From assembly GCA_016786765.1 (NCBI GenBank), contig JAEUUZ010000001.1, positions 50,458-114,457 of the forward strand: a DNA stretch of 64,000 bases, written 5' to 3'. This DNA comes from Chitinophagales bacterium. Lineage in GTDB: Bacteria > Bacteroidota > Bacteroidia > Chitinophagales > LD1. The notes below the pieces were generated by a model. That model ran no database searches and was not told the origin of the DNA. It was given only the letters and a program-made list of their open reading frames with translations. Positions 53,206 to 64,000 of this stretch are shown here, piece by piece; position 1 is the stretch's first letter; each line of letters opens with the position of its first letter. The translations under genes were made by a program, and so were the position numbers.

Positions 53206-54441
53206 ATGAAAAAATCGAAATTTTTATTGGCTTTTGTTGCGGCAGTAGCGCTATTTGTAGGGAATAGTTGTCAGCAAAGTTGCAACCCCGGTTTAGTGAA
53301 TATTGCACGATCGCTACGCGATACCGATAACGATGGTTGGTATGATACCACTACCAATCAGCAGGTAGATTTATTTATTACCCAAGTGCTAACCATTGGC
53401 GGTGGGGGTATATTTGGTCCGGGTCGTTCCAACATTATTGTAGATGATCAGATTCTGCAAGGGGGCAATGCGCCTGCCGGCTTTGGTCCCAATACCCCTG
53501 TGGCTACTAAACGTATTGGAACAACTTTATTGGAAGGAGGAGATGCACCTAAAATTTTTGTTAGCAAGGTGAAGATTTTTGGCGGTTTTATTACCGGATC
53601 TAATGATGTACAACCATTGGAAGTAAAGTGGCATAACCGCGATAGTACGTGGACACTAAATACTAACATGGGCGCTATTACATTTCGCACGCGTATTACA
53701 CGTTTTGCCGACCCGAACCCAAATGATGCAACGGCCGATACAGATGGTGACGGAATTACAGAAGCTGAAGAAGCTTTGATTGGCGGTGATTTTAATACTC
53801 GCGATATTATATTGGCTGTGGCCCATACGAGTGACGAGTTTTCGCTTCGTCCTTTAGCCAAAGAGCAGTTGGTAGAGGTCTTCCGTTTACATGGTTTTAA
53901 CCTGCGCATAATTGATAATGCCACTTCGCTACCGGGAATAACCGGTGGTAAAATTCGCAATACAACTGCCGATACATTGTTTTCGATTTTGCAAGGGCCA
54001 AGCCATGCTACAGTGGCTACACTAAGGCCTAGTTTGATTGAACCGCCTTTTGAGCAGTTTACACATTTGGCTGTTTTTCAACGCGAAATGTTGCCTGTTG
54101 ATGTTGCCGGTAACGGAAGAAGTAGTGGTATCCCCGGACTTGATTTAGTGTTTAAAGCGGCTTTGCCAATCTTTGGGCGTGATGTATGGGAATTTCAGGC
54201 GAAGTTATTGATGCACGAGTTTGGACATAATATTGGCTTGTGCCATCCGGTAAGTGGTGGACCTCCTTGTGCTCCGCTGCCTGTTGCAGAACGCGATAAT
54301 GGGACTACAGTTATGGGTACACCGGCCGATGATCCGAATCCGCTTTTGAATTTGGCGAATACCCTCAGAAGGCCGTTGGATTATAGCCCTACGCAATGGA
54401 CGACCATTAACCTAGTTGGCGCTCGGAATAGTATTCGTTAA
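53206..54441 (+). CDS. Secreted zinc metalloprotease (metzincin-like) lipoprotein
   Basis: The 411-residue protein has a lipoprotein signal (VALFVGNSC, Cys22). A Ca-binding-type DTDGDGITEAEE motif lies at about 183. The zinc site is HEFGHNIGLCH (from residue 337), the HExxHxxGxxH signature of metzincins, and GTTVMG further on may be the Met-turn. It probably sits on the outer membrane and cleaves proteins. No T9SS domain is seen. It follows the lysozyme-like gene by 21 bases. The substrate cannot be told. Confidence 0.85.
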   Translation: MKKSKFLLAFVAAVALFVGNSCQQSCNPGLVNIARSLRDTDNDGWYDTTTNQQVDLFITQVLTIGGGGIFGPGRSNIIVDDQILQGGNAPAGFGPNTPVATKRIGTTLLEGGDAPKIFVSKVKIFGGFITGSNDVQPLEVKWHNRDSTWTLNTNMGAITFRTRITRFADPNPNDATADTDGDGITEAEEALIGGDFNTRDIILAVAHTSDEFSLRPLAKEQLVEVFRLHGFNLRIIDNATSLPGITGGKIRNTTADTLFSILQGPSHATVATLRPSLIEPPFEQFTHLAVFQREMLPVDVAGNGRSSGIPGLDLVFKAALPIFGRDVWEFQAKLLMHEFGHNIGLCHPVSGGPPCAPLPVAERDNGTTVMGTPADDPNPLLNLANTLRRPLDYSPTQWTTINLVGARNSIR

Positions 54442-54532
54442 TGCGGTGTTGGCTAGGTTTGGGAGGAGAAATGAGGCGGTTAGAACATCGCTTTTACTGC
54501 CTTGCTTAAACAGGTTTTGATGTAAATATAAG

Positions 54533-54575
54533 GCGATAGCTTCTTTGCTTCTGGCGGAGGGGCTATCGCTTTTTT
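54533..54575 (+). terminator. Terminator-like hairpin after the metalloprotease gene
   Basis: GCGATAGC and GCTATCGC are perfect eight-base arms around a 21-base loop, followed by a T-run. It is 90 bases after the stop codon. The spacer 54442-54804 otherwise holds family A copy 5 and a short heptamer-like tract, and no gene. Confidence 0.7.
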
Positions 54576-54654
54576 AGCGGATAACCACCATGTTTAACCA
54601 ACTAAGCAGCCTGTACCTATTTAGCTGCTGTGAAAATAGATTTCATTGAACCGT

Positions 54655-54736
54655 AATGCCGCGTGCGGGATGGCAGTGGAAATCCTTTGCCGAGTCTTCG
54701 AGGTAAAGATTGGAGCGAACAGCGCGGTTACACGCA
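54655..54736 (-). repeat. Dispersed hairpin repeat, family A, copy 5 (inverted)
   Basis: On the minus strand it reads TGCGTGTAACCGCGC, TTCGCTCC, then CTTTACC/GGCAAAG with one mismatch, AGGATTTCCACTGCCA, and CACGCGGCATT. It is closest to copy 4. Confidence 0.78.
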
Positions 54737-54804
54737 CAGTACATTTGTTTATTTATGATTTATTGATTTAAGATTTAATTAGTTTTGGGATGTAATGATG
54801 AAGT

Positions 54805-56277
54805 GTGAAAACGGAGGACAATAATACAACACAATGGGCGATTTGCCCGGAATGTGAGGGGCGTGGCAAGAAGAGCCGGAAGTTCAAGAAGAAGGCGCGT
54901 CAGCATTTGCAGGAAGCACTAGAGCAATACGAAAAATTAAAGGCGGAGGGAAAGGATGTGCTGCGGCCGAATAAGCACCTCTATACTTGCGAGCAATGCA
55001 ATGGTTCGGGCTTGATGGCTGCCAATGCTTTGCCTGTTGAAGATGCTGCACATTTTCCGCACGTGGCTATTGTTGGCGGTGGTATTGGCGGTGTAGCCTT
55101 GGCGGTGGCGTGCATGCATCGGGGTATTCCGTTTACCTTATATGAGCGCGATAGCAGTTTCGATGCGCGCTCGCAGGGCTATGGACTGACCTTGCAACAA
55201 GCAAGTAAGGCTATGCCCGGCTTGGGGATTACTGCATTGAAAGAGGGGGTGTATTCTACGCGCCATGTGGTGCACAGCACAGATGGAAAGGTGATTGGCG
55301 AATGGGGTTTGCGCAAGCGCTTGTTGGAAGAGCCTAAACGTCCGCCCAAACGCACCAATGTGCATATTACTCGTCAGGCTTTGCGCATGGCTTTACTCGA
55401 CCAATTAGGTGGCGTAAGTAAGGTGCATTGGGGACATCAGTTAATGGCTGTAGAGTCTTGTGCTGATGGAACGATGGCGCTGCGTTTTCAAGTAGATGGC
55501 CAAACTAAAAACGCAACTGCCGATTTGGTAGTAGGTGCCGATGGCGTTCGGAGTGCGGTGCGCAGATTGGTGTTGGGTGAAGAGTCGAACCCGTTGCGGT
55601 ATCTGGGTTGTATTGTGATATTGGGTATTTGTCCGTTGGCAGCTATAGATGTCGGTGATCGTACGTTGTTGGATTCAGCTACTGTGTTTCAAACTGCGAA
55701 TGGAATTGAACGCATTTATGTAATGCCGTTTATGAATGATTCGGTGATGTGGCAATTGAGTTTCCCGATGCCGGAAGCAGAGGCGAAGGCCTTGAGTGCC
55801 AGGGGGAGTGGAGCGTTGAAGGAAGAAGCTTGTAAGCGAACGCAGTGGCATGCGCCTATTCCGCAGATAGTGGGGGCAACACAAGAGGCGCTAATTTCGG
55901 GCTATCCGGTGTATGACAGAGCATTGTTTGAACCGTCTATGTTGTCTAATTATGGCGCGGTTACTTTAATTGGTGATGCGGCACATCCTATGAGTCCGTT
56001 TAAAGGACAAGGCGCGAATCAAGCCTTGTTGGATGCATTGTCGCTGGCCAGAGGCATTGCCAAAGGTTGTAATCCGGCATCGCAATGGCGAACAGCCGGC
56101 ATTCGCGAAAGGGTATTAACGGAGTTTGAAACAGAAATGGCGGAGCGCTCGGCTTCGAAAGTAAAAGACTCGCAAATTGCTGCGGAGTTTCTACATTCCG
56201 ATATTGTTTTGCAAGAAGGCGATCGGCCAAGGGGTGGGTGTATACGGGATGCGAGGGTGAATGCATTTAAGATGTAG
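54805..56277 (+). CDS. FAD-dependent monooxygenase with N-terminal DnaJ-like zinc finger
   Basis: The 490-residue protein starts with GTG. Residues about 14-70 carry two CxxCxGxG motifs (CPECEGRG and CEQCNGSG) separated by a basic helix (KKSRKFKKKARQHL), like half of a DnaJ zinc finger. From about 85 it is a PHBH/UbiH-type flavin monooxygenase: FAD-binding VAIVGGGIGGVALAVA, VVGADGVRSAVR, and TLIGDAAHPMSPFKGQGANQALLDAL near the C-terminus. The substrate is unknown. The zinc finger may bind a partner or nucleic acid. The gene stands between two repeat tracts and appears monocistronic. Confidence 0.87.
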   Translation: MKTEDNNTTQWAICPECEGRGKKSRKFKKKARQHLQEALEQYEKLKAEGKDVLRPNKHLYTCEQCNGSGLMAANALPVEDAAHFPHVAIVGGGIGGVALAVACMHRGIPFTLYERDSSFDARSQGYGLTLQQASKAMPGLGITALKEGVYSTRHVVHSTDGKVIGEWGLRKRLLEEPKRPPKRTNVHITRQALRMALLDQLGGVSKVHWGHQLMAVESCADGTMALRFQVDGQTKNATADLVVGADGVRSAVRRLVLGEESNPLRYLGCIVILGICPLAAIDVGDRTLLDSATVFQTANGIERIYVMPFMNDSVMWQLSFPMPEAEAKALSARGSGALKEEACKRTQWHAPIPQIVGATQEALISGYPVYDRALFEPSMLSNYGAVTLIGDAAHPMSPFKGQGANQALLDALSLARGIAKGCNPASQWRTAGIRERVLTEFETEMAERSASKVKDSQIAAEFLHSDIVLQEGDRPRGGCIRDARVNAFKM

Positions 56278-56279
56278 AA

Positions 56280-56395
56280 TTTTTTGATTTAGGATTTAAG
56301 AGGTAATGATTGTATTCCTGTTTAAATTATAAAATCTGCATCCTAGAATCTTAAATCTTAAATGGCTTCATCTTAAATCATAAATTCTTCCCACC
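56280..56395. repeat. Short GATTTA/TAAATC inverted tract
   Basis: GATTTAGGATTTAAG at the left is mirrored by CTTAAATCTTAAATG and CTTAAATCATAAATTC at the right. The motif is the same as in the heptamer tract at 6702. It lies between the monooxygenase and AddA-like genes. Confidence 0.55.
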
Positions 56396-56422
56396 GTTTT
56401 CCGAGAATGTTTATTTTACACC

Positions 56423-59400
56423 ATGCTTAAGATATACAGATCGTCTGCGGGTTCGGGCAAAACCTTTACGCTAGTGAAGGAGTATCTGCGTATCTGTATA
56501 CAAGCACGTGATGTCAATAAGTACCGTCATATTTTGGCCATAACTTTCACCAACAAGGCATGCAATGAAATGAAGGAACGGATTATTCATACGCTTCACG
56601 ATTTTGCACAAGGCGCTCCGAATGAAGGCATGATGTTGCAAATGTTGGAGCAGGAAACGGGGCGTGGACGAGCCGAGATTATTGATTTTTCAGGCAGTAT
56701 GCTTGATCGAATTTTGCAAGATTACAGTGGCTTATCGATCAGTACGATTGATAGTTTTATACATAAAGTGATTCGCAGTTTTGCGTATGAGCTCGATATT
56801 CCGCATAACTTCCAAGTGCATCTCGATCGCGATGAATTGCTCGATAAAATTATTGCGCAATTAATGGATACTATCACTGAAACCGAGCAATCGCCTATTG
56901 TGCAGGCGCTTATCGATTTTGCGGAAGTGAAAATGGAAGAAGGTACAGGTTGGAATATTGAGTATGCATTGCGACAGTTTACTAAAGAAATGTTGCAAGA
57001 AGATTCGTTGCCATTTTTAGAAAAGTTAGCGACTATTCCGGTGGAGCAGTGGGCGGAAACGCAGACCTATTTGCAGGCAACGATTAGTGCTTTTGAAAAC
57101 CAAATTTCAGGCATTGGTAAGCGTATAATGCAGTTAATCGATGAGCAACAACTGCGGGTAGAAGATTTTTATTACGGTAAAACGGGTATCTACAGTTACT
57201 TTCAGAAATTGGCAAAATTTCCGAAAGAAAAGATAGATCGGGGTTCACGCATTGAGAGTACAATCAGCAATGGGAAGTGGGGTAGTGGTAAAGATAAATC
57301 GGCTTCAGGACGAATTGATGCGATTGCACCGCAGTTGGAAAGCTTGGTGCAGGAAGTCATTCAGCTCGAAGAGACTCAAGGAGCAAAGTATTATTTTGCC
57401 CAGCAGTTACGAAAAAACATTTATCAGTTACGCGTGGTGGAAGGCATCAGCAAAGCCTTTGAGGCCGTGAAAGAAGAAGAAAATATTTTGGCGATTTCAG
57501 AATTTCAAAGTCTGATTAGTAAAATTGTAAGTGTGCAAGATGCGCCTATTATTTACGAACGTATTGGCGAGAAGTACGATTCGATTTTAATTGATGAGTT
57601 TCAGGATACATCGTTGTTGCAGTTCAGAAATTTGTTGCCGTTGATAGAGAACAGTCAGTTTAAATCGGAAGATGCTTTGATTGTGGGCGATGCGAAGCAG
57701 TCGATTTATCGCTTTAAAGGCGGTGAAGCCCAGCAGTTGGTGGAGTTGCCGAAAGTGTTTGGTAGCAATACTTCTCAGATTTTGAAAGAACGAGAAGTGG
57801 CGATTAATAACTATCCCACAGGCACCGAGGTACTGAACAAGAATTTCCGTTCGCGCAAGAATATAATTGCATTCAATAACGAGTTGTATGGATTGTTATC
57901 GGGAAAGGATGAATTAATTCATCGCATTTATACTGATCATGCGCAACTATGGGATGAGCAGAAGACAGGCGGGTTTATTAGTATTCAAGAGTTTAATGAT
58001 AAGGAAGAGCCCGAAGCAAAGAATGTTCGGGTGTTGGAGATTATCAAAGAATGTGAAGCGAAAGAATATTCGCCAGGTGACATTGCTGTTTTAGTACGCG
58101 ACAATAAACGTGGCAGCGAGTTGGCGAATATATTGATGTTGGAAGGCTACAGTATTGATACTGGGGAGAGTTTGCTCTTCACGCAATCGCAGGCGGTGAA
58201 TACATTAATTGCGGTGTTGCAATATTTAAGTGATCCTTTTAACGTGATGTTTCGACACGAGTTGTTACACGAAATGGGCGTAACCGAAACCTTGGATTTT
58301 GAAGCCCTCAAAGCCTTATTGCACAGCGCACAATTCGATTTTGATACGGCTATTAGCATACATACACAAAGTGCTTTTGCTACGGCTGAGTTGAAACAAA
58401 AGTCGGTGTTTGCTGTATGTAAAGCTTCTGCATATTTGTTTACGTTGCCGGTCAATGATGTGTTTGTGACATCATTCTTCGACTTGGTGCAAGATTATTT
58501 GCAAAAAAATGGCGATAGTTTAGCCGATTTTCTGCAATGGTGGAACGAAGTGAAAACAAAGAAGAGTATACAAAGCAATGCAGCAACTTCGGCCATAAAA
58601 ATCATGACTATACACAAATCAAAAGGTTTGCAATTTCCGGTAGTGATAATGCCCGATACCGATTGGCAAATTCGAAATACAGTGTCGAATGTGTGGTTAG
58701 AGGAGGTGGAGGATATTCCCATTAGTCCGATTTTACTGCCTTTAGCTAGTGGTTTGCAGAAAACAGAATACGGTTATTTATATGATGCCGAAAAACAAAA
58801 AGCAAAGCTCGACAACATTAATTTGTTGTATGTAGCTACTACTCGTCCTGTCGACCGCTTATACATGCTGTTCTCACGACATGAGCAGAAAGACGAAGAA
58901 ACCTATGTTGATCATCTCTTACAACCATTTTTGCAAGCGAAAAACTTTGTCGATTTAACATTGGAAATTGGTGATCCTGAAACGCGTAAGATGGAAAGTA
59001 AAAAGAAAGTGAAGGACGTAAACCCTGTCGTATTAAGTGCTGCTGCCGGAGAGGAGATTCATCAACCTGATTTAAAAGGTACACGCGAAACATTCGAGAA
59101 CGATGAAATTATATATGGAAATTTATTGCACGGATTGTTGGCTGAGATGGCGGTGCAGTCGTTTGAAAAAGCAAGGCAAAGGATAGAGTCGTATCAACAA
59201 TACGCTTTAGCAAAAGAACGTTTATTGGGCGATGTGGAATTTATTCGTTCGCATGAAGTACTGAAAGCCTATTACGAAGAAGGTTTTGAGCGCATAGTGG
59301 AATTTGAAATGATGGACGAGCAACGTAAAATGCATAAGCCAGATATGGTAGCTATACGCAAAGAAGATGGAAAAACGGCAACTATTGTTGATTACAAATC

Positions 59401-59530
59401 GGGTAAGGAAGATGAATCCTATAAGGCGCAAATAAATTTGTATGCCGGTTTGTTGAGCCGCGCAGGCTATAGCGTGGAGAAAAAATGGATTGTGTATTCG
59501 CAGTTACAAAAAGTAGTAGAAGTAGTATGA
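56423..59530 (+). CDS. AddA-like UvrD helicase-nuclease
   Basis: The 1035-residue protein has UvrD/RecB-type helicase motifs (SSAGSGKTFTL at 7-17, AITFTNKACNEMKERI, ILIDEFQDTS at about 388, GDAKQSIYRFKGGE, TIHKSKGLQFPVVIMP). A C-terminal PD-(D/E)XK nuclease domain contains VDYKSGKEDESYKAQINLYAGLL at about 990. It should process double-strand breaks with the downstream AddB-like protein for RecA loading. Its stop overlaps the AddB start as ATGA, so the two are coupled and probably form a heterodimer. Confidence 0.92.
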   Translation: MLKIYRSSAGSGKTFTLVKEYLRICIQARDVNKYRHILAITFTNKACNEMKERIIHTLHDFAQGAPNEGMMLQMLEQETGRGRAEIIDFSGSMLDRILQDYSGLSISTIDSFIHKVIRSFAYELDIPHNFQVHLDRDELLDKIIAQLMDTITETEQSPIVQALIDFAEVKMEEGTGWNIEYALRQFTKEMLQEDSLPFLEKLATIPVEQWAETQTYLQATISAFENQISGIGKRIMQLIDEQQLRVEDFYYGKTGIYSYFQKLAKFPKEKIDRGSRIESTISNGKWGSGKDKSASGRIDAIAPQLESLVQEVIQLEETQGAKYYFAQQLRKNIYQLRVVEGISKAFEAVKEEENILAISEFQSLISKIVSVQDAPIIYERIGEKYDSILIDEFQDTSLLQFRNLLPLIENSQFKSEDALIVGDAKQSIYRFKGGEAQQLVELPKVFGSNTSQILKEREVAINNYPTGTEVLNKNFRSRKNIIAFNNELYGLLSGKDELIHRIYTDHAQLWDEQKTGGFISIQEFNDKEEPEAKNVRVLEIIKECEAKEYSPGDIAVLVRDNKRGSELANILMLEGYSIDTGESLLFTQSQAVNTLIAVLQYLSDPFNVMFRHELLHEMGVTETLDFEALKALLHSAQFDFDTAISIHTQSAFATAELKQKSVFAVCKASAYLFTLPVNDVFVTSFFDLVQDYLQKNGDSLADFLQWWNEVKTKKSIQSNAATSAIKIMTIHKSKGLQFPVVIMPDTDWQIRNTVSNVWLEEVEDIPISPILLPLASGLQKTEYGYLYDAEKQKAKLDNINLLYVATTRPVDRLYMLFSRHEQKDEETYVDHLLQPFLQAKNFVDLTLEIGDPETRKMESKKKVKDVNPVVLSAAAGEEIHQPDLKGTRETFENDEIIYGNLLHGLLAEMAVQSFEKARQRIESYQQYALAKERLLGDVEFIRSHEVLKAYYEEGFERIVEFEMMDEQRKMHKPDMVAIRKEDGKTATIVDYKSGKEDESYKAQINLYAGLLSRAGYSVEKKWIVYSQLQKVVEVV

Positions 59531-62262
59531 TAACGTTTTTAGAAAAGGTGTACGAGCTTATGGCATCTACTAATCATCACGATTGGTCGAAGACCTTAGT
59601 GCTGTTCCCGAATAATCGTTCTGCATACTATTTCAAAGAGCAGTTAAAGAATAAATTACAGGTTGGGCAAATCTTTCCTACACTGCAAACGCTAGAATCA
59701 TTGATTGCGCAATCATCTGTTTATGAAAAGGCCGATAGCTTTGAGTTGATTTTTGTGTTGTACGATATTTACAAAAAATATTACCCGGAAACTTCGTTGC
59801 AACATTTTCTACCGGTGGCGAAAACCATGCTCACTGATTTTGGCGAGATTGATGCCGAGTTATGTCCGCCCAAAGGCTTCTTTAGTGATTTACAAGCCCT
59901 AAAATCCATGAATGTGTTTATGGAAGAAGATGAAGGGAAAGCTTATAAATACAAGTATTTCTGGCAAGCCTTTGAGGATTGTTACAATAGTTTGCAAGCT
60001 TATTGCACCTTACATCAACGTGGTTATTCAGGTATGCAGTTCCGCGATGTAGCAGAACGAGGCTTGGATATGCAGGCTAATGTTGAGTATGTTTTTTGTA
60101 TAGGCTTTACACAATTATCAAAATCGGAGTTGAAGATTGTAGGCGATTTGCAAAGTCGTTATAAAGGAGAATACATAGTCGATATTGACGCTTGGTATTA
60201 CAGCGATGCTTCACACACAGCCGGAATTTCATACCGCAAAGTATTGAAGGAATTGCGCATTCGATATCCGAAATTCATTGAGGAAAATATAAGCACTCAA
60301 CCCAAAGTGGTGCATGTGTATCCATGCAATGGAAAAACACAGCAAGTGAAAACATGTTTTTCGATTTTAGAACAGCAACATATAAGCGAAGAGGAACGCA
60401 ATAAAACGGCACTCATTTTACCGGATAGTACATTAATTCATCCGCTTTTAGCCGCTTTGCCTGCGCAATATGCCGATGCGAATATTTCGATGGGGTATCC
60501 GATGCGCAATGCGCTGATCATAAGATTTATCAAGCAATTGCAGTTGTTGTTGAGCTACAAGAAAGTGTTTAATGGTGTATATCATTACCACATTCGATTT
60601 TTAGCGCAGATGTTCGAGTTTCCGTTTTTGCAAAATGGTTTGGAAGAGTTACATGCATTACAGCGTTATAAGAATCTAGTGTATGTGAGCGAATCACAGT
60701 TGAAACTCATGTTTGCGGAAGAGAAAGTGTTCTGCGAATTGTTACTACATCCCGATTCACCCCAAGAAGTGGCCAAGTTATTGGAAGTCTTTTTACAGCA
60801 GATACCTACAGTAGGTTTATCAAAAAACGAGTTCTTGTTTTTACAAGAAACGAAGTTGCTGCAAAAAGAATTAAATGCCATTGGTGAGCGTTATCCAACG
60901 TTGTTGGTGGAAGACTATTTCTTGTTATTGATAGATGCACTACAAACACACAGTTTACCTTTTGATGTGGATCCGAATAAAGGTGTACAAGTAATGGGAA
61001 TAATGGAAAGTAGGAACCTCGACTACGAACAAGTGTTTTTATTTTCGTTGAATGAAGGTGTCTTCCCTGCAAATTCTTCCGGCAATAGTTATATACCATT
61101 TGAGTTGCGTATCAATTATCTAACTCCACCAATTGAAAAAGATGCAATTAGCACTTATTTGTTTTATCGCTTGTTTCATCGGTCCAATACACTGCATTTG
61201 TTTTATAATACCAATCAGGATGCTTTTGCAGGTGGTGAACCAAGTCGGTTTTTATTGCAACTACAAATGCAATTAGCCGGTTTGCCGAACATAGAAGTAA
61301 TAACACATGAGGTGGTGAGTACCGTTGGTATTGATACTGAAGACCCATTCATTGCTATAAAGAAATCGCCCGAGATTATGGAGCGTTTGAAATATACACT
61401 TGCGCACAAAGGGCTTTCTCCCTCGGGTTTGAATATTTATAATAATTGTTCGTTGCAGTTTTATTATAAGTATGTGTTGGGTGTGAAGGCGGCTGACGAT
61501 CTAGGCGAAAGCATTGAATCGGATTTATTGGGTTCGGCCGTACATTATGCTTTAGAGCAATTGTATGCTCCCTATATTGGAAAGCCTATTACTGTGGATG
61601 TACTAAATGCCATGAAGAATAAAGACAACATCGAAGCCTATGTGAAGCAACATATTGAAGAGGGCTTCGACACGAAACTGTTAGCCGGGAAAAATTATTT
61701 GTTGTATCGAGTTTCGGTAAAATTAGTAATGCTGTTTTTAGATAATGAGAAAGCGTTTTTGAGCGATGGACATGCCATGTTCGTACATGCCCTTGAATCT
61801 GAATTGAATAGCATATTAGAAGTCAGGGGAGAGCAAGTGAAGTTCAAAGGAATAGCCGATAGGATAGATCAAGTGGATGGCGTATTCCGTATTGCAGATT
61901 ATAAAACAGGAAAAAAGTCTGGATTAACGATTAACGAAGTCAATAGTATTCAACTTTCCGACCCCAAAAATGCAAAGCAGTTTCAGTTATTAATGTATGC
62001 CTGGATGTTTGCAAAGGATAAGCCCGATGTGAAAGGATTAATTTCCGGCATTTATTGGTTGCGTAATCGTTCGGTAGATTATTACAATCCATTGGTAGTG
62101 CTGAAAGAATCGGTACTCGATCGACAGTTTATTCAAGACTTTGAGTTGAGTTTAACTGAAATGGTAGACAATATGCTTAACGAAAATATTCCGTTTACCA
62201 TGACGGAAGATGAAGCGCGGTGTAAGTTCTGTGATTACAAAAACAGTTGTAAACGTCAATAA
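59527..62262 (+). CDS. AddB-like PD-(D/E)XK nuclease
   Basis: The 911-residue partner of the preceding helicase starts at ATG 59527, overlapping its stop by four bases; the frame reaches back to 59485 but that start would be inside addA. The N-terminal half is an inactivated helicase-like region (LVLFPNNRSAYYFKEQL). The C-terminal nuclease has DYKTGKK at about 791. Cysteines at NNCSLQFYYKYV (about 641) and CKFCDYKNSCKRQ at the end are placed as in the AddB iron-sulfur cluster. It degrades DNA ends during recombinational repair. A terminator follows directly. Confidence 0.92.
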   Translation: MITFLEKVYELMASTNHHDWSKTLVLFPNNRSAYYFKEQLKNKLQVGQIFPTLQTLESLIAQSSVYEKADSFELIFVLYDIYKKYYPETSLQHFLPVAKTMLTDFGEIDAELCPPKGFFSDLQALKSMNVFMEEDEGKAYKYKYFWQAFEDCYNSLQAYCTLHQRGYSGMQFRDVAERGLDMQANVEYVFCIGFTQLSKSELKIVGDLQSRYKGEYIVDIDAWYYSDASHTAGISYRKVLKELRIRYPKFIEENISTQPKVVHVYPCNGKTQQVKTCFSILEQQHISEEERNKTALILPDSTLIHPLLAALPAQYADANISMGYPMRNALIIRFIKQLQLLLSYKKVFNGVYHYHIRFLAQMFEFPFLQNGLEELHALQRYKNLVYVSESQLKLMFAEEKVFCELLLHPDSPQEVAKLLEVFLQQIPTVGLSKNEFLFLQETKLLQKELNAIGERYPTLLVEDYFLLLIDALQTHSLPFDVDPNKGVQVMGIMESRNLDYEQVFLFSLNEGVFPANSSGNSYIPFELRINYLTPPIEKDAISTYLFYRLFHRSNTLHLFYNTNQDAFAGGEPSRFLLQLQMQLAGLPNIEVITHEVVSTVGIDTEDPFIAIKKSPEIMERLKYTLAHKGLSPSGLNIYNNCSLQFYYKYVLGVKAADDLGESIESDLLGSAVHYALEQLYAPYIGKPITVDVLNAMKNKDNIEAYVKQHIEEGFDTKLLAGKNYLLYRVSVKLVMLFLDNEKAFLSDGHAMFVHALESELNSILEVRGEQVKFKGIADRIDQVDGVFRIADYKTGKKSGLTINEVNSIQLSDPKNAKQFQLLMYAWMFAKDKPDVKGLISGIYWLRNRSVDYYNPLVVLKESVLDRQFIQDFELSLTEMVDNMLNENIPFTMTEDEARCKFCDYKNSCKRQ

Positions 62263-62290
62263 AAAAAGGAGGCAAAAGCCTCCTTTTTTT
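62263..62290. terminator. Bidirectional terminator between addB and the collagen-like gene
   Basis: AAAAAGGAGGC and GCCTCCTTTTT form an uninterrupted stem around an AAAA loop, with A- and T-runs on each side. It serves both converging genes. Confidence 0.92.
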
Positions 62291-62307
62291 ATTGCGTTTA
62301 TTTATCG

Positions 62308-64000
<1,693 letters not shown>

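Noticed and set aside
54805..54830. Possible ATG start at 54797 for the monooxygenase
   Set aside because: That ATG is in another frame and stops after eight codons; the GTG at 54805 opens the long frame.

Overview
The window looks like a chromosome segment of a free-living member of the Bacteroidota, probably Chitinophagales/Sphingobacteriia-like, though the sequence alone does not fix the order. Five full-length secreted proteins end in type A Por/T9SS sorting domains and one ends in a gliding-motility (CHU-type) C-terminus. There is a type III glutamine synthetase, SusD-free small lipoproteins, start regions without Shine-Dalgarno signals, and several TAnnTTTG-type promoter elements. No rRNA, tRNA, CRISPR array or intact insertion sequence was seen.

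Layout. 1-540 is a secreted-protein gene cut by the window edge. 687-6696 holds a T9SS-exported PhoD-like phosphatase, a PhoH ATPase, a SAM hydrolase, an aminotransferase and a pentapeptide-repeat protein, with a repeat-rich spacer at 2544-3178. 6953-10869 is a compact carotenoid operon (crtI, crtB, an SRPBCC protein, crtZ, crtYcd-type cyclase) that should convert GGPP to zeaxanthin; no GGPP synthase is present. 11692-14060 is a fluoride-response unit: a crcB-type fluoride riboswitch, a CLC-F fluoride/proton antiporter and a pore-less voltage-sensor-like membrane protein. 15684-22733 is a secreted-protein cluster: lipoproteins duplicated as a pair, one copy now a pseudogene, and three tandem T9SS proteins built from an exact 31-residue W/Y repeat. 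22831-40589 is mostly housekeeping: an SF1 helicase, DinB, SRPBCC, GlnN, polysaccharide membrane proteins, a second PhoD-T9SS protein, a class V aminotransferase, a VanZ-like protein, a very large repeat adhesin and a YitT protein.

43689-50530 is an AT-rich accessory island resembling a phage-defence locus. A DUF4365/PD-(D/E)XK-like protein comes first, then a SIR2-like NADase overlapped by a HerA ATPase, which is in turn ATGA-coupled to a KTSC-domain protein, then a beta-helix membrane protein. SIR2-HerA is a known NAD-depleting defence pair. The linked KTSC gene and the two flanking genes are the parts most likely to be new. Palindromic sequences bound the island on both sides.

51343-62262 returns to ordinary genes: DoxX, a lysozyme-like protein, a metzincin-like metalloprotease, a flavin monooxygenase with a DnaJ-like zinc finger, and an AddAB-type helicase-nuclease pair. 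62308-64000 is a collagen-like Gly-X-Thr protein that runs off the right edge. Several intergenic regions carry dispersed repeats with conserved flanks around a hairpin whose sequence differs between copies while staying base-paired. These look like REP-type elements under structural constraint.
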